Shown here piece by piece: positions 42,507 to 51,378 of a stretch of DNA of 64,000 nucleotides. Where the stretch lies: NCBI GenBank assembly GCA_039024895.1, contig JBCCPJ010000018.1, positions 1 to 64,000 on the forward strand. Direction: 5' to 3'. The position numbers were made by a program, and so were the translations under genes. Every line of letters starts with the position of its first letter. Position 1 is the stretch's first letter. This DNA is from JAJDOD01 sp039024895. GTDB lineage: Bacteria; Pseudomonadota; Alphaproteobacteria; Rhodobacterales; Rhodobacteraceae. The notes beneath the pieces are model-generated. The model did no database searches, was not told the origin of the DNA, and worked only from the letters and a program-made list of their open reading frames with translations.

Positions 42507-43892
42507 TCATTCTCCCGGGATAGCGGCCACTTCGGCTTCGCCGCTGCGCGGATACTTACGGGTCGAAAGCGGCTCGCCCCGGCTCGCTTTCCACGCCAAA
42601 TACGTCACTGTGCCCATATAGGCGAAGATGAGAGCCGCGTAGACCACAAGGTAGAGGATCAAGGTGCCCAGAACCATCGGCGCCGGGACGTCGGCGACGG
42701 CTTGCTTGGTGGTCAACACACCTTGGACCAGCCATGGCTGTCGACCGATTTCGGTCGTGTACCAACCCGCCAGCGTCGCGATCCAACCGGAGAATGCCAT
42801 GGCAGCAAAAGCGAAAAGCATCAATTTAGGCAAGTGCTCCGCCCCGCGCCGACGAAGCATATATGCGCCAGCCCAGCTTAGCGCCAGCATCGCCATGCCG
42901 GTGCCGACCATAATCCGGAAGCTCCAGAATACAGGGGCGACAGGTGGGTGGAGCGGCGTGCCGTCTTCGGCAACAAAATCATTGAGGCCCGGGACAACGC
43001 CATCCGCCTTGTGCTTGAGTATGAGCGAAGCACCATTGGCGATACCAATTTCCATACGGTTTTCCCGTGCTTCTTCGTCCGGGATCGCAAACAGCAAAAG
43101 CGGCACATGGCTTTGAGTTTCCCAGTTCCCTTCCATCGCCGCGACCTTTTGCGGCTGATGTTCAAGCGTATTCAGGCCGTGCATATCGCCTGCGAATATC
43201 TGAATCGGGATCAACGCCGCGCCAAGAAGGATGCCGACGCGCATAGTCGATTTGACGCTTTCTTTCCGATCGCCCCAGAGGAGACGGATGGCAGAGATAC
43301 CCGCGATCAAAAAGGCCACCGTCAGGCCGGATGCCAAGAGCATATGCAAAAGCCGGTAGGGCATCGACGGGTTGAAGATGATCGCCCACCAATCTGTGGC
43401 GTAGGCAACGCCGTCGCGCAGCTCATAACCTGCAGGCGTGTGCATCCATGAGTTCAGAACCAGGATCCAGAAGGCGGACATGGTCGTGCCGAATGCCACC
43501 AGAAAGGTTGCCGTCGTATGGAGCCAGTTCGGCACCTTGCGCGCTCCGAAGAGCATGATGCCAAGGAATACTGCTTCCAGGAAGAATGCGGTCATCACTT
43601 CATAGGCAAGAAGCGGTCCCGCGATATTCCCCACGGCTTCCATGAAACCGGGCCAATTTGTTCCAAACTGGAACGACATTGTAATGCCGGAAACAACGCC
43701 CATGGCAAAAGAGAGGGCGAAGACTTTTACCCAAAACAGGTAAGCCTCCATCCATTTCTGTTCGCCCGTTGCGTTGAAACGCAGCTTGAAGAACAACAAA
43801 ACCCACCCGAGTGCGATCGTGATCGTCGGGAATAAGATGTGAAACGATATGTTCGCTCCAAATTGGATGCGCGACAGAAGCAGCGTGTCCAT
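42507..43892 (-). CDS. cydA: Cytochrome bd ubiquinol oxidase subunit I (CIO type)
   Basis: A 461-residue protein with about nine helices. It begins LLLSRIQFGANISFHILFPT with the heme-b595 His, followed by FALSFAMGVVSGITMSFQFG and, in the middle, FAGDMHGLNTLEHQPQKVAA with the quinol-loop Glu/Lys region. The Q-loop is short, and WYTTEIGRQPWLVQGVLTT is typical of the cyanide-insensitive (CIO) branch common in alphaproteobacteria. The upstream gap (43893-44157) shows no clear FNR (TTGAT-N4-ATCAA) site, so regulation by oxygen cannot be confirmed from the sequence. Confidence 0.95.
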   Translation of the reverse strand: MDTLLLSRIQFGANISFHILFPTITIALGWVLLFFKLRFNATGEQKWMEAYLFWVKVFALSFAMGVVSGITMSFQFGTNWPGFMEAVGNIAGPLLAYEVMTAFFLEAVFLGIMLFGARKVPNWLHTTATFLVAFGTTMSAFWILVLNSWMHTPAGYELRDGVAYATDWWAIIFNPSMPYRLLHMLLASGLTVAFLIAGISAIRLLWGDRKESVKSTMRVGILLGAALIPIQIFAGDMHGLNTLEHQPQKVAAMEGNWETQSHVPLLLFAIPDEEARENRMEIGIANGASLILKHKADGVVPGLNDFVAEDGTPLHPPVAPVFWSFRIMVGTGMAMLALSWAGAYMLRRRGAEHLPKLMLFAFAAMAFSGWIATLAGWYTTEIGRQPWLVQGVLTTKQAVADVPAPMVLGTLILYLVVYAALIFAYMGTVTYLAWKASRGEPLSTRKYPRSGEAEVAAIPGE

Positions 43893-44088
43893 TATGTGCC
43901 CTTCAGGGATAATTACTTTGGTTATGATATAGGAGGCACACCGCTCGCGTCACCGTCCTGCGACAGGATGCCGGGGGTGCGACATTCCGGCAATTCGCGC
44001 ACTGGGCCCGCCGTGCCCAAGCATTTGATGTAATTGTATAAATTTAGGATCGCCGCTTGCCGACACTTGTATACCAAAAGGCACCCTC

Positions 44089-44115
44089 GATATCGGCCAC
44101 CCAGCGGCCGATATC
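44089..44115 (-). terminator. Ten-base inverted repeat between betC and cydA
   Basis: Arms GATATCGGCC (44089-44098) and GGCCGATATC (44106-44115) flank a seven-base loop. It lies just downstream of the choline-sulfatase gene on the minus strand; the bases that follow in that direction include a TTTT at a distance. A terminator for betC is likely but not certain. Confidence 0.55.
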
Positions 44116-44157
44116 TTCCGCGTCGATTTATGCGCAATGGTCGGGAGTGTCTAAGCT

Positions 44158-45702
44158 TTAATTCTCACTGACGTCATCGTTTTGGACAGGTGGAAAGCGA
44201 TAACGCTGGTTCGCTTCAGCCCAATCCATGTGGTTGCGAACATATTGCTGGCTCGCCTCCGACGGCGGATTGTAATCCCAATGCTCTCCGGCCCCTGCTT
44301 CCATGGCGGCATGTAAGGCGCGCCGGGATTTTTGGGCGGAAATAACCCGTTGGCGCAAGGCTTTACCGTCCCAGCGCCTTGCCACCTCTTCGGCAAAGGC
44401 CGCGGCTTTGTCGGCATAAGCCGGGTCGTGGGCGAGGTTGGTCTGCTCCAATGGGTCTGCCACGACATCAAAAAGGAGCGGTGGGTCAATATCGCAGTGA
44501 ATGTACTTTAGGGTGCCGCGCCGGATCATCATGAGCGGCGCCGGTGTCATCTCTGCGCAATACTCTCCGATCGCCACATCCTCGGGGTCGGCTTCTCCGC
44601 GTGCCAAAGGCATGAGACTGCGCCCATCGACTGGCTCACCCAGCATGTCTTCGGAACCTCCTGCGATTTCAAGAAATGTCGGCAACAAGTCGATAAGCGA
44701 ACAGGTATTGCTGACGCTACCTTGCGCAATACCGGGCCCAGCCATCACCAAAGGTACTCGCGCGGAATGCTCAAAGAAGTTCATCTTATACCACAGCCCG
44801 CGCTCACCCAGCATGTCACCATGGTCGGCGGTCACAATGACAATGGTGTTTTCAAGTTCTCCAATATCCGCGAGCGTTTTCACCAACTCCCCGATTTTAC
44901 TGTCGAAGTAGCTGACATTGGCGAAATATGCGCGGCGAGCGCGTTTAACTTCCGTCTCTGTCAGAGGGATATACGAGGCCTCGATCCCGTCCGAAAGCCG
45001 TCGGGTGTGAGGGTCGAGCTCATCCGGTGCAGGCACAAAGGCCGGCAAATCAATCTCATCGTCCAAGTAGCGGTCCCACCATTCCGGGCGCGCGACATAG
45101 GGGTCATGCGGGTGAATGAAGCTCGCCACCAGTGAAAACGGTGCTGCATTGCCCATCGCCTTGTCACGCGCAACATCCAGAAGCCACCGCCGCGCGGCAA
45201 ACGCGACCTCGTCGTCGTAATCAATTTGATAGGTTGTTGTCGCAACACCGCTTTCCTTCACGGTCTGCATATTGTGATACCATTTGTCGATCCGCACGTC
45301 GTGGGCTTCCCAATCGGGCGTCCAGGCGAAGTCAGCCGGATAGATGTCAGTGGTCACGCGATCTTCGAACCCGTGCTTTTGGTCTGGCCCGACAAAATGC
45401 ATCTTTCCCGAAAGGCAAGTGCGATAGCCAAGGGATTTGAGATAGTGGGCAAAAGTAGGCGTAGATGCCTTAAACTCGGAGGCGTTGTCAAATGCGCCAA
45501 TTCGGCTGACAAGCTGCCCAGACATGAACGCACAACGCGACGGCGCACAGATCGGTGAGTTACAATAGGCGGCGTCGAAGCGCATGCCGCGTGCCGCGAG
45601 CGCGTCGAGATTTGGGGTCTTAGCGATGGTATGGCCATAGGCTCCCGTAAAATGCGGCGCGAGCTGATCAGCCATGATGACAACGATATTGGGGCGGGAC
45701 AT
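44158..45702 (-). CDS. betC: Choline-sulfatase
   Basis: A 514-residue type I sulfatase. The N-terminus RPNIVVIMADQLAPHFTGAY supplies metal-ligand Asp residues. The formylglycine motif is NSPICAPSRCAFMSGQLVSR (C-x-P-S-R), followed by LSGKMHFVGPDQKHGFEDRV, which is characteristic of BetC. Later motifs are SFIHPHDPYVARPEWWDRY and VIVTADHGDMLGERGLWYKM. The C-terminal region ends WDYNPPSEASQQYVRNHMD, the choline-sulfatase tail that holds the choline-binding pocket. It hydrolyses choline-O-sulfate to choline and sulfate in the cytoplasm. The start ATG has AAAGGAGG upstream; a longer reading to 45786 is open but unlikely. No betI, betA or betB lies next to it. The products could feed the betaine-demethylation genes elsewhere in the window. 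Confidence 0.92.
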   Translation of the reverse strand: MSRPNIVVIMADQLAPHFTGAYGHTIAKTPNLDALAARGMRFDAAYCNSPICAPSRCAFMSGQLVSRIGAFDNASEFKASTPTFAHYLKSLGYRTCLSGKMHFVGPDQKHGFEDRVTTDIYPADFAWTPDWEAHDVRIDKWYHNMQTVKESGVATTTYQIDYDDEVAFAARRWLLDVARDKAMGNAAPFSLVASFIHPHDPYVARPEWWDRYLDDEIDLPAFVPAPDELDPHTRRLSDGIEASYIPLTETEVKRARRAYFANVSYFDSKIGELVKTLADIGELENTIVIVTADHGDMLGERGLWYKMNFFEHSARVPLVMAGPGIAQGSVSNTCSLIDLLPTFLEIAGGSEDMLGEPVDGRSLMPLARGEADPEDVAIGEYCAEMTPAPLMMIRRGTLKYIHCDIDPPLLFDVVADPLEQTNLAHDPAYADKAAAFAEEVARRWDGKALRQRVISAQKSRRALHAAMEAGAGEHWDYNPPSEASQQYVRNHMDWAEANQRYRFPPVQNDDVSEN

Positions 45703-45890
45703 AGAGCCTCCTTTGACAGTCAGGTTGCGAAAATCAAAGGGACTCAGGTGGTGGTTGATACTGCATCCGCTTGGTGTGGCGCGCATTCATCGGGCAAGGC
45801 TCTTGTCTAGTTGCAGGCTCCACGCTTCGAAAACAGTCGCATCAGCGCCCGGTTTCACCACCTAATTTGTATTGGGAAAAGCTTGCATAC

Positions 45891-45940
45891 AAAAGAAAAA
45901 TGCGCAGGGCGGTCGGGAACCAATCGACCAACCCTGCGCA
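45891..45940 (-). terminator. Intrinsic terminator of the PilJ-domain gene
   Basis: On the minus strand a stem with arms TGCGCAGGG (45932-45940 side) and CCCTGCGCA (45901-45909 side), with an inner five-base arm pair (GGTCG/CGACC), is followed directly by a T-rich tract (positions 45891-45900, read as TTTTTCTTTT). This is a textbook rho-independent terminator, about 50 bases after the stop of the upstream gene. Confidence 0.88.
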
Positions 45941-45990
45941 GGAACCTCAAGCAACCGATCAAAGAGCCTGAAGTTGTTCTGTGATTTGGC

Positions 45991-46914
45991 TCAGCTGCCT
46001 TCGAACTTGGAGGCGTCGGAATACTGGCCAACAACTTTGTTCATGTTGCCCGTCATCTTATTCATACCATTGAATAGATGCGCCCGTTCTTCCGTGCTGA
46101 GTTCAGTACCATTCAAAACGGCTTCAACGGAGGGTTTCAACTCTGACCAATTCGTCTGAACGACTTTAAGCCCTTCGGCGATCGTGGCATTGGGCGGCGG
46201 TGCAATCCCGGCGGCAGCCATGCCGTTTCTGAGTGCCCTCAGCGAGGTCTCAAACACTTCGGCTGTCGCGGCAAGTTCCGCTTGAGACGCCTCGACATTG
46301 ATGCCGGAAGCGGCAAGACAGGCGTTCTTTGACATGCGCTGCGAAAGCATACGCTGGCGGCCCGATATATCGACCAGCATCGCGAAAGACTGAAGCATCG
46401 CATTCGGGTCCGAGTATTGCGCGGATAGATCACTTACCAGAAGCTTCGCCATATCGAGGAGCGGTGCGCTTTGATCGGCAATCGCCGTCACATGCGCCGT
46501 TGTTTTCTCGCCAGCCGCAATCGCATCAAGCTCCGTTGCCACAGTCGCCCATTCGTCACGGAGCATGCCGATGCGGCGGATGGTCTTTTTGCGCTTCTCA
46601 GCACCGTTGATTCCGAGGTCGGCATTTCCAAACTCGAGGGCATCAACGATGAGTGCAAACTCACTCATAGCCGCTTCCATGGCGGGTCCGCTCTTCGCTG
46701 GGTCGATGCCTGCAACATAGTTGCAGCTTGTCGCAACAACGCGTTGGCTCAACATGCGTAGCTTGCCGGAGAAGTTCACGCGCTCGCTTGCGCCTATCCG
46801 TTCGGCGTAGGCGGCTTTGTCGCTCGCGCCGCTCTCGGACAAAGCTGGAGATGAAAGCGCAAGAAAGAAAGCAGTCAAGCCCAAGCTGACCGGTGTAAAA
46901 ACCCGATTTTTCAT
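45991..46914 (-). CDS. Exported protein with two PilJ-type sensory domains
   Basis: About 307 residues. A signal peptide (cleaved after SPALS) precedes two repeats of the type IV pili methyl-accepting chemotaxis transducer N-terminal (PilJ, PF13675-like) domain. The signature RMLSQR occurs twice: GKLRMLSQRVVATSCNYVAG near residue 50 and GRQRMLSQRMSKNACLAASG near residue 200, each followed by a Cys and a helical bundle. No membrane helix, HAMP or signalling domain follows, so the protein is probably a free periplasmic protein. PilJ domains in NarX- and PilJ-like receptors sense small ligands. Such a protein might bind a ligand and present it to a receptor. It is a single-gene transcript with its own strong terminator. 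Function unknown. Confidence 0.8.
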   Translation of the reverse strand: MKNRVFTPVSLGLTAFFLALSSPALSESGASDKAAYAERIGASERVNFSGKLRMLSQRVVATSCNYVAGIDPAKSGPAMEAAMSEFALIVDALEFGNADLGINGAEKRKKTIRRIGMLRDEWATVATELDAIAAGEKTTAHVTAIADQSAPLLDMAKLLVSDLSAQYSDPNAMLQSFAMLVDISGRQRMLSQRMSKNACLAASGINVEASQAELAATAEVFETSLRALRNGMAAAGIAPPPNATIAEGLKVVQTNWSELKPSVEAVLNGTELSTEERAHLFNGMNKMTGNMNKVVGQYSDASKFEGS

Positions 46915-47305
46915 GATGGTTCCGTTCCGTAGTCCACAATCTTTACTCAAGTATCGACCGCGGATAACTCATGCACTCGATACCAACTAACCTAACGTTA
47001 GCTTAATAAAGTAGCTAAAATTTGCGGCACTAAGCGCAATCATGGCAAAGTCTCGTTTTTCTCGGTACCTTTTTGAGGCAAACACCCGTTTTCTGCGACA
47101 TTAGCCAATGCTAATGTCGTTTATCCAAAATTTAGTGTCATTAATGCGAATAGGAGTATGGCAAAGACGATTCACTTCGCGTTGCTGATTTTCCTACTGG
47201 ATCAACAGACTTGTTATCTTACGTAGCCCGACTACAAGCTCGAAGCGTAAGACACTCTTGGAGCCTCTTAGGCCGCATTTCTTAAAAGCAAACCATAAGC
47301 CACCC
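46915..47305. promoter_or_regulatory. Regulatory region with inverted repeats before the RgpF-like gene
   Basis: This AT-rich divergent gap carries a perfect ten-base inverted repeat with a four-base loop: CGACATTAGC (47096-47105) and GCTAATGTCG (47110-47119), followed by TTTAT. A ten-base palindrome CTAACGTTAG lies at 46992-47001. Either could be a regulator site or, for the first, a hairpin in an untranslated leader. No family box is recognised. Confidence 0.5.
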
Positions 47306-48370
47306 ATGCACACATGGAAGATAAAGCGGGAGTTCCAAAGGGTCGGGCAGCAAATGCGTCGGCTGCCTGAGCTCGTGACCGACGCGCGCGCCCAACGCGC
47401 TCACAATGCCGCCTTGGATAAGGGCTTTCCTCTGCATATAGGCGATGTCGCTTATTCAGACCGCGTCGCAATTTACCTGATCTACCAAAAGGGCGATCTA
47501 CCGGAAAGTATCATTGAAACCTGCTCGCATTTCCGGTCGAAAGGGTATGCGCCTTTCGTGATTTCGAATGCGCCTCTTGCACCGCACGATATCGAACGTC
47601 TCAAACCGGTGACATGGCGCACAATGGAGCGGCCAAACTTCGGTTATGACTTCGGCGGGTACCGGGACGGCGTGCTTTGCTTACGCACGTGGAACATTGA
47701 CCCGGAGTATCTTTGTATTTTGAACGACAGCGTTTGGTTCCCGATTTATGACACAGAAACGCTTATTGAGACCTGCGAAACACGCACCGATGGTGTTTCC
47801 GGCCCAATTCTGACTGACCGGGGAGAGGTCCGCTTCCTTGAAAGCTACTTCTATATGATACCTCGAGATGTATGGCACCATCGGGCGTTTACTGATTTTT
47901 GGGCAAACCTTCGGCTGACATCAAACAAGTATGTTGTCATTCGTCGCGGGGAGCGTCGCTTTTCGGAGGTTATGGAACGTGAAGGCATACCACTTTATCC
48001 GGCCTACCACTTTTCCGATTTCCTCAGCGCAATCGAAGATCAAGACGACTTTTTCTTACGGGAGATGCTGCGTCTTGGACGGCTGACGAACGGCAGCCTT
48101 GATAAACGAAGGATCGCGCTTGCCGAAGCCGAAGGCGCTTCGTGGCGCACCGATGCGATGCAGCTTGTTCATGAAACAGTGCCTGCGACCCACCCTTACG
48201 TGTCTTATCCCTATGCCATGTCAAAGCTGATGCAGTACCCGATCTTGAAAAAGTCCGGAGACTGGGGGTCTCGCCAATGGCGCCGCGCAATGTCTGAGGC
48301 TTGGCGCACGGGAAAGCTCGCGCCTCCAAAGGACGTGGTCCTAAGCGAGTTGGATGATTTTCCGGTCTGA
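47306..48370 (+). CDS. RgpF-family (rhamnan synthesis F) glycan protein
   Basis: About 354 residues of the RgpF family. Motifs include VAIYLIYQKGDLPESIIETC, GYAPFVISNAPLAPHD, ERPNFGYDFGGYRDGVLCLR with the family's NxGYDFGGY, and LCILNDSVWFPIYDTETLIE with the NDS motif. RgpF proteins take part in assembly of rhamnose-containing cell-wall or capsule polysaccharides, probably as glycosyltransferases. The start is uncertain: a TTG at 47258 is in frame, and the ATG at 47306 lacks a clear ribosome site. It stands alone, with the GntR operon convergent to it, so its polymer is unknown. Confidence 0.85.
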   Translation: MHTWKIKREFQRVGQQMRRLPELVTDARAQRAHNAALDKGFPLHIGDVAYSDRVAIYLIYQKGDLPESIIETCSHFRSKGYAPFVISNAPLAPHDIERLKPVTWRTMERPNFGYDFGGYRDGVLCLRTWNIDPEYLCILNDSVWFPIYDTETLIETCETRTDGVSGPILTDRGEVRFLESYFYMIPRDVWHHRAFTDFWANLRLTSNKYVVIRRGERRFSEVMEREGIPLYPAYHFSDFLSAIEDQDDFFLREMLRLGRLTNGSLDKRRIALAEAEGASWRTDAMQLVHETVPATHPYVSYPYAMSKLMQYPILKKSGDWGSRQWRRAMSEAWRTGKLAPPKDVVLSELDDFPV

Positions 48371-48476
48371 CGATGCCCTAGCCTAGGGTCGATACAGCCC
48401 TGTGCGAGACACGACAATCGATGGAAAGACAGGTTTAGCGGAGCGGTGCACACCGTTTCGAAACTGCACGTCCACA

Positions 48477-49160
48477 TCAAACAAAACGCAGGCGATGCTT
48501 TTCCAGGATGTCGATGATGATTTTCTTCGCCGCGCGCCGATGCGCCCGGTGCGTTGCCCGCGCAGTTTTCGCATCCCCTTCTGCAATGGCACGATATACG
48601 CGCCGATGGTCCTCGTTTGACTGCACTGGAAGCGGGCGTAGCGTCAGCGTTGTCATGCGCGCGCGGCGCACTTGGTCGCTCATCATATAGACGATCCCCA
48701 TAACACGGCTATTCCCGCCAAGGCGTACCAGTTCCGAATGAAATCGCTCATCTGCTTCCGCCCAAGCATCAAGGTCCGACGAGGCTACGGCTGCATCCAT
48801 ATCGTCGATCGCGCGTTCCAGCCCCTGCAAATCGCGGGGGGCATACCCAGCCCGTGCCGCATGGTCAGCTGACAGGCTCTCAAGCTCGGTCAGGACATCG
48901 TAGATCTCTGACATATCATCGGGCGACAGAGGCAAGATACGCACACCCTTGCGCGGACGAAGTTCCAAAAGCCCTTGGCCCTCAAGGGTCAAAATCGCTT
49001 CGCGCACGGGCGTGCGTGACATCTCAAGTCGGGCCGCGAGTTCCGACTCCAGATGATCGGACCCCGCAGGCAGATCGCCAGAAAATATGAGTTTACGCAG
49101 TTCGGCGAGCGCACGTTGTGAACTTGATAGGGTCTTTTCGACAAGCGGTTCCAAGATCAA
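48477..49160 (-). CDS. GntR-family regulator (FadR/FCD subfamily)
   Basis: A 227-residue protein. The winged helix-turn-helix is at about 12-75 (LAELRKLIFSGDLPAGSDHL, RLEMSRTPVREAILTLEGQG, LLELRPRKGVRILPL), and the FCD ligand domain runs from about 85 (IYDVLTELESLSADHAA, ADERFHSELVRLGGN, EDHRRVYRAIAEGDA) with His residues that bind a metal and a carboxylate ligand in relatives. It is the third gene of an operon whose genes overlap by four bases (TTGA here). It probably controls that operon through the palindrome at 51314-51327. Confidence 0.88.
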   Translation of the reverse strand: MILEPLVEKTLSSSQRALAELRKLIFSGDLPAGSDHLESELAARLEMSRTPVREAILTLEGQGLLELRPRKGVRILPLSPDDMSEIYDVLTELESLSADHAARAGYAPRDLQGLERAIDDMDAAVASSDLDAWAEADERFHSELVRLGGNSRVMGIVYMMSDQVRRARMTTLTLRPLPVQSNEDHRRVYRAIAEGDAKTARATHRAHRRAAKKIIIDILEKHRLRFV

Positions 49161-50188
49161 CGCCCGTTTAGCCCTTGCTTACAGCCCAGAGCGGCTGACA
49201 GATAAATCGCTTCCTCAATCCGGATTACCTCCAAATAGTCGGGCGCTGTATTTTCGAGCACCGTGCCATTCAAAAGGGCAGAAATCACGTGACTTTGCAA
49301 GGCGTGGACGCAATCACCGCCAAAACCTGACCCCTCGTCCGGCGCGAGAATGATCCGTTCTGCCGTGTCACCAAACCTGCGTAGGGAAACCGATCCATCG
49401 CCGCGAAGCTCAAGAGTACCCTCGCTACCCTCGATTACCGCCGTCCCTATCGTGCGCCGGAGATCATCGGACACGTGGTCAAGATGTCGGTTGCCGTCGA
49501 ATAGACTTCGCACCCCATTTGCGTGATCAAAGAGGATGAAACCCGCGTCTTCACCGGAGATCGCGGGGTTGATCTGGCGAAGATCAGCGTAAACCGACAC
49601 GGGCGTTCCGAAGAGATACCGAAACGTATCGACCCAATGTATGGCCGTTTCATGGACTAGAAACCGCGGCATCTGCCTAAAGTAAGGCTGGCGGTCCAAA
49701 TAAGCCGCTTCGCCCTGCCCGTCTCCCGGGCGCAAGTGAAAGCGGGCTTGGTGGATCTCACCGCAGTCCCCACTATCGAGGACACGCTTGATGGCCCGGT
49801 ACCAAGGTTGAAAGCGAAAGTTCTCATGGATGACAATTGTGGCGCCCTTGGCATCCGCTTCCGCGCTCAGGGCTTCGGCTTCCGCTAACGATCGGCAAAA
49901 TGGCTTCTGGCAAATGATCCACTTTACTCCGGCCTCCAACGCAATCCGGATCGCATCTGCCTGCGACGCCGGTGGCAAAATCACGTCCAACAGGTCGGGT
50001 TTCTGTCTTGCCAGCATTTGCGACAAGTCGGCGAAGGCCGGAAGACCGGTTGCCTTCGCGCGGTCCACTTCACTATCGCAAGCGGCAATCAGCCAGACGT
50101 CATCGATACGCGCCCAGCTTTGGTAGTGATACTGGCTGAAATAACCCACACCCACGCAGGCCACTTGCACCGGTGCGCGCAGTTTCAT
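49157..50188 (-). CDS. Gfo/Idh/MocA-family oxidoreductase
   Basis: A 343-residue NAD(P)-dependent dehydrogenase. VACVGVGYFSQYHYQSWARI is the nucleotide loop, and VKWIICQKPFCRSLAEAEAL is the catalytic loop with Gln-Lys-Pro in place of Glu-Lys-Pro. The substrate domain includes FLVHETAIHWVDTFRYLFGT with the active-site His and Asp. It overlaps both neighbours by four bases (ATGA) and lies between the isocitrate-type dehydrogenase and the GntR regulator. A sugar or sugar-acid substrate is likely, but no transporter or kinase shows which one. Confidence 0.88.
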   Translation of the reverse strand: MKLRAPVQVACVGVGYFSQYHYQSWARIDDVWLIAACDSEVDRAKATGLPAFADLSQMLARQKPDLLDVILPPASQADAIRIALEAGVKWIICQKPFCRSLAEAEALSAEADAKGATIVIHENFRFQPWYRAIKRVLDSGDCGEIHQARFHLRPGDGQGEAAYLDRQPYFRQMPRFLVHETAIHWVDTFRYLFGTPVSVYADLRQINPAISGEDAGFILFDHANGVRSLFDGNRHLDHVSDDLRRTIGTAVIEGSEGTLELRGDGSVSLRRFGDTAERIILAPDEGSGFGGDCVHALQSHVISALLNGTVLENTAPDYLEVIRIEEAIYLSAALGCKQGLNGR

Positions 50189-51276
50189 GCGACGAAGAGT
50201 GTCGCCTGCACAGCGTCTGCGGCCGCGTTCGTCCCGGCCGTTCCCCCTAAATCACGGGTCAGGACCTCCCCTGCCGCCACCACATTTTCAACGGCTTCAC
50301 GAAGGCGCTGGCCATCTTTCAACATCGGCGGAATATCGTGGCGAAGGCCCAACCATTCCAGCATCATCGCCGCAGACAGGATCATTGCAAACGGATTGGC
50401 AAGCCCTTGACCGGCAATGTCCGGGGCGGAGCCGTGACAGGGTTGGAAAACCGCGTGATTGAGGCCGATATCCGCAGAGGGCGCCAACCCGAGCCCTCCC
50501 ATAAGGCCTGCTCCTAGGTCGGACAGGATATCGCCGAACATATTTTCTGTTACAAGCACATCGAATTCCCAGGGCTTTTGGACCATCCAAAGCGCTGTTG
50601 CATCTACATAGGCATGGTCGGCGATTAACTCAGGATGCCGCGCCGCCTCCGCATCGAAGAGTTCACGAAAAAACGCAAACGCGCGAAAAACGTTCGCCTT
50701 GTCGACACAGGTGACACGACCCGGCCCTCTGCCAGCCCTCTTACGGGTATGGGCCAGCTCAAAGGTGAAGCGAAACAGTGCTTCTGACACTTTGCGTGTT
50801 ATGAGCAGCGTTTCGCGTGCCTCATCTGCGCTGACGTCGCCCTGCCCCTGGCTATGAAACAGGCCTTCGGTGCTTTCGCGGATAAGGACAAAATCAATCT
50901 CGCGACCGGCTGGCATTGAAAGCGGCGTCGCCTGTCCTTTGCGAACCGTGACCGGGCGAACGCCAGCAAAAAGACCCAAAGCCTTACGCAAATCGATTTG
51001 AGGCGAGATTTCCGTGCCGTCGCAATAGCGGACATCGGGTAAGCCCATTGCCGACAAAAGAATAGCGTTTGCGCCGCGCGCGGTATCCATTGACGCCACC
51101 GGCAGCGCCTCACCGGTTTTCGCATAATGGGCAGCACCGGCGGGCGCATCGGTGAACCGGAGATCATACGTAGAGGACGCCTTTGCCATTTGCTTTAGAA
51201 GCACAAGCGTTGGCCGCATGATCTCCGGGCCGATGCCATCCCCATGGAAAACGGCTATTTCAAAGGATTTTTTCAC
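50185..51276 (-). CDS. Isocitrate/isopropylmalate dehydrogenase family enzyme
   Basis: A 363-residue metal-dependent decarboxylating dehydrogenase of the IMDH/TDH type: IAVFHGDGIGPEIMRPTLVL, SMPAGREIDFVLIRESTEGL with the substrate Arg, VTCVDKANVFRAFAFFRELF with the catalytic Lys, TALWMVQKPWEFDVLVTENM for the essential Asp region, MFGDILSDLGAGLMGGLGLA and HGSAPDIAGQGLANPFAMIL. It is not obviously LeuB: the context is a small catabolic operon with Gfo/Idh and GntR genes, as for tartrate/malate-type enzymes. The substrate is probably a 2-hydroxy- or 3-hydroxy-dicarboxylate. Confidence 0.88.
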   Translation of the reverse strand: MKKSFEIAVFHGDGIGPEIMRPTLVLLKQMAKASSTYDLRFTDAPAGAAHYAKTGEALPVASMDTARGANAILLSAMGLPDVRYCDGTEISPQIDLRKALGLFAGVRPVTVRKGQATPLSMPAGREIDFVLIRESTEGLFHSQGQGDVSADEARETLLITRKVSEALFRFTFELAHTRKRAGRGPGRVTCVDKANVFRAFAFFRELFDAEAARHPELIADHAYVDATALWMVQKPWEFDVLVTENMFGDILSDLGAGLMGGLGLAPSADIGLNHAVFQPCHGSAPDIAGQGLANPFAMILSAAMMLEWLGLRHDIPPMLKDGQRLREAVENVVAAGEVLTRDLGGTAGTNAAADAVQATLFVA

Positions 51277-51313
51277 CTTGCTCTTACTCGCTCATCCCTG
51301 ATAACGCATTCTA

Positions 51314-51327
51314 TAATGTATGCATTA
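51314..51327. promoter_or_regulatory. Candidate GntR operator
   Basis: TAATG (51314-51318), TATG, CATTA (51323-51327) is a perfect inverted repeat about 40 bases upstream of the minus-strand dehydrogenase gene. Size and spacing match FadR-subfamily GntR operators. The regulator of the operon is the obvious candidate; binding is inferred. Confidence 0.45.
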
Positions 51328-51378
51328 ATGGATGCAACAAAAATTCTGTCGAAAGCCGCCACGCGTAGCCGCGCAAAA

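Noticed and set aside
47158..47226. A 22-codon frame with ATG after TAGGAGT in the leader before the RgpF-like gene
   Set aside because: The ribosome site is only one base from the start and the peptide shows no pattern; too weak to call a gene.
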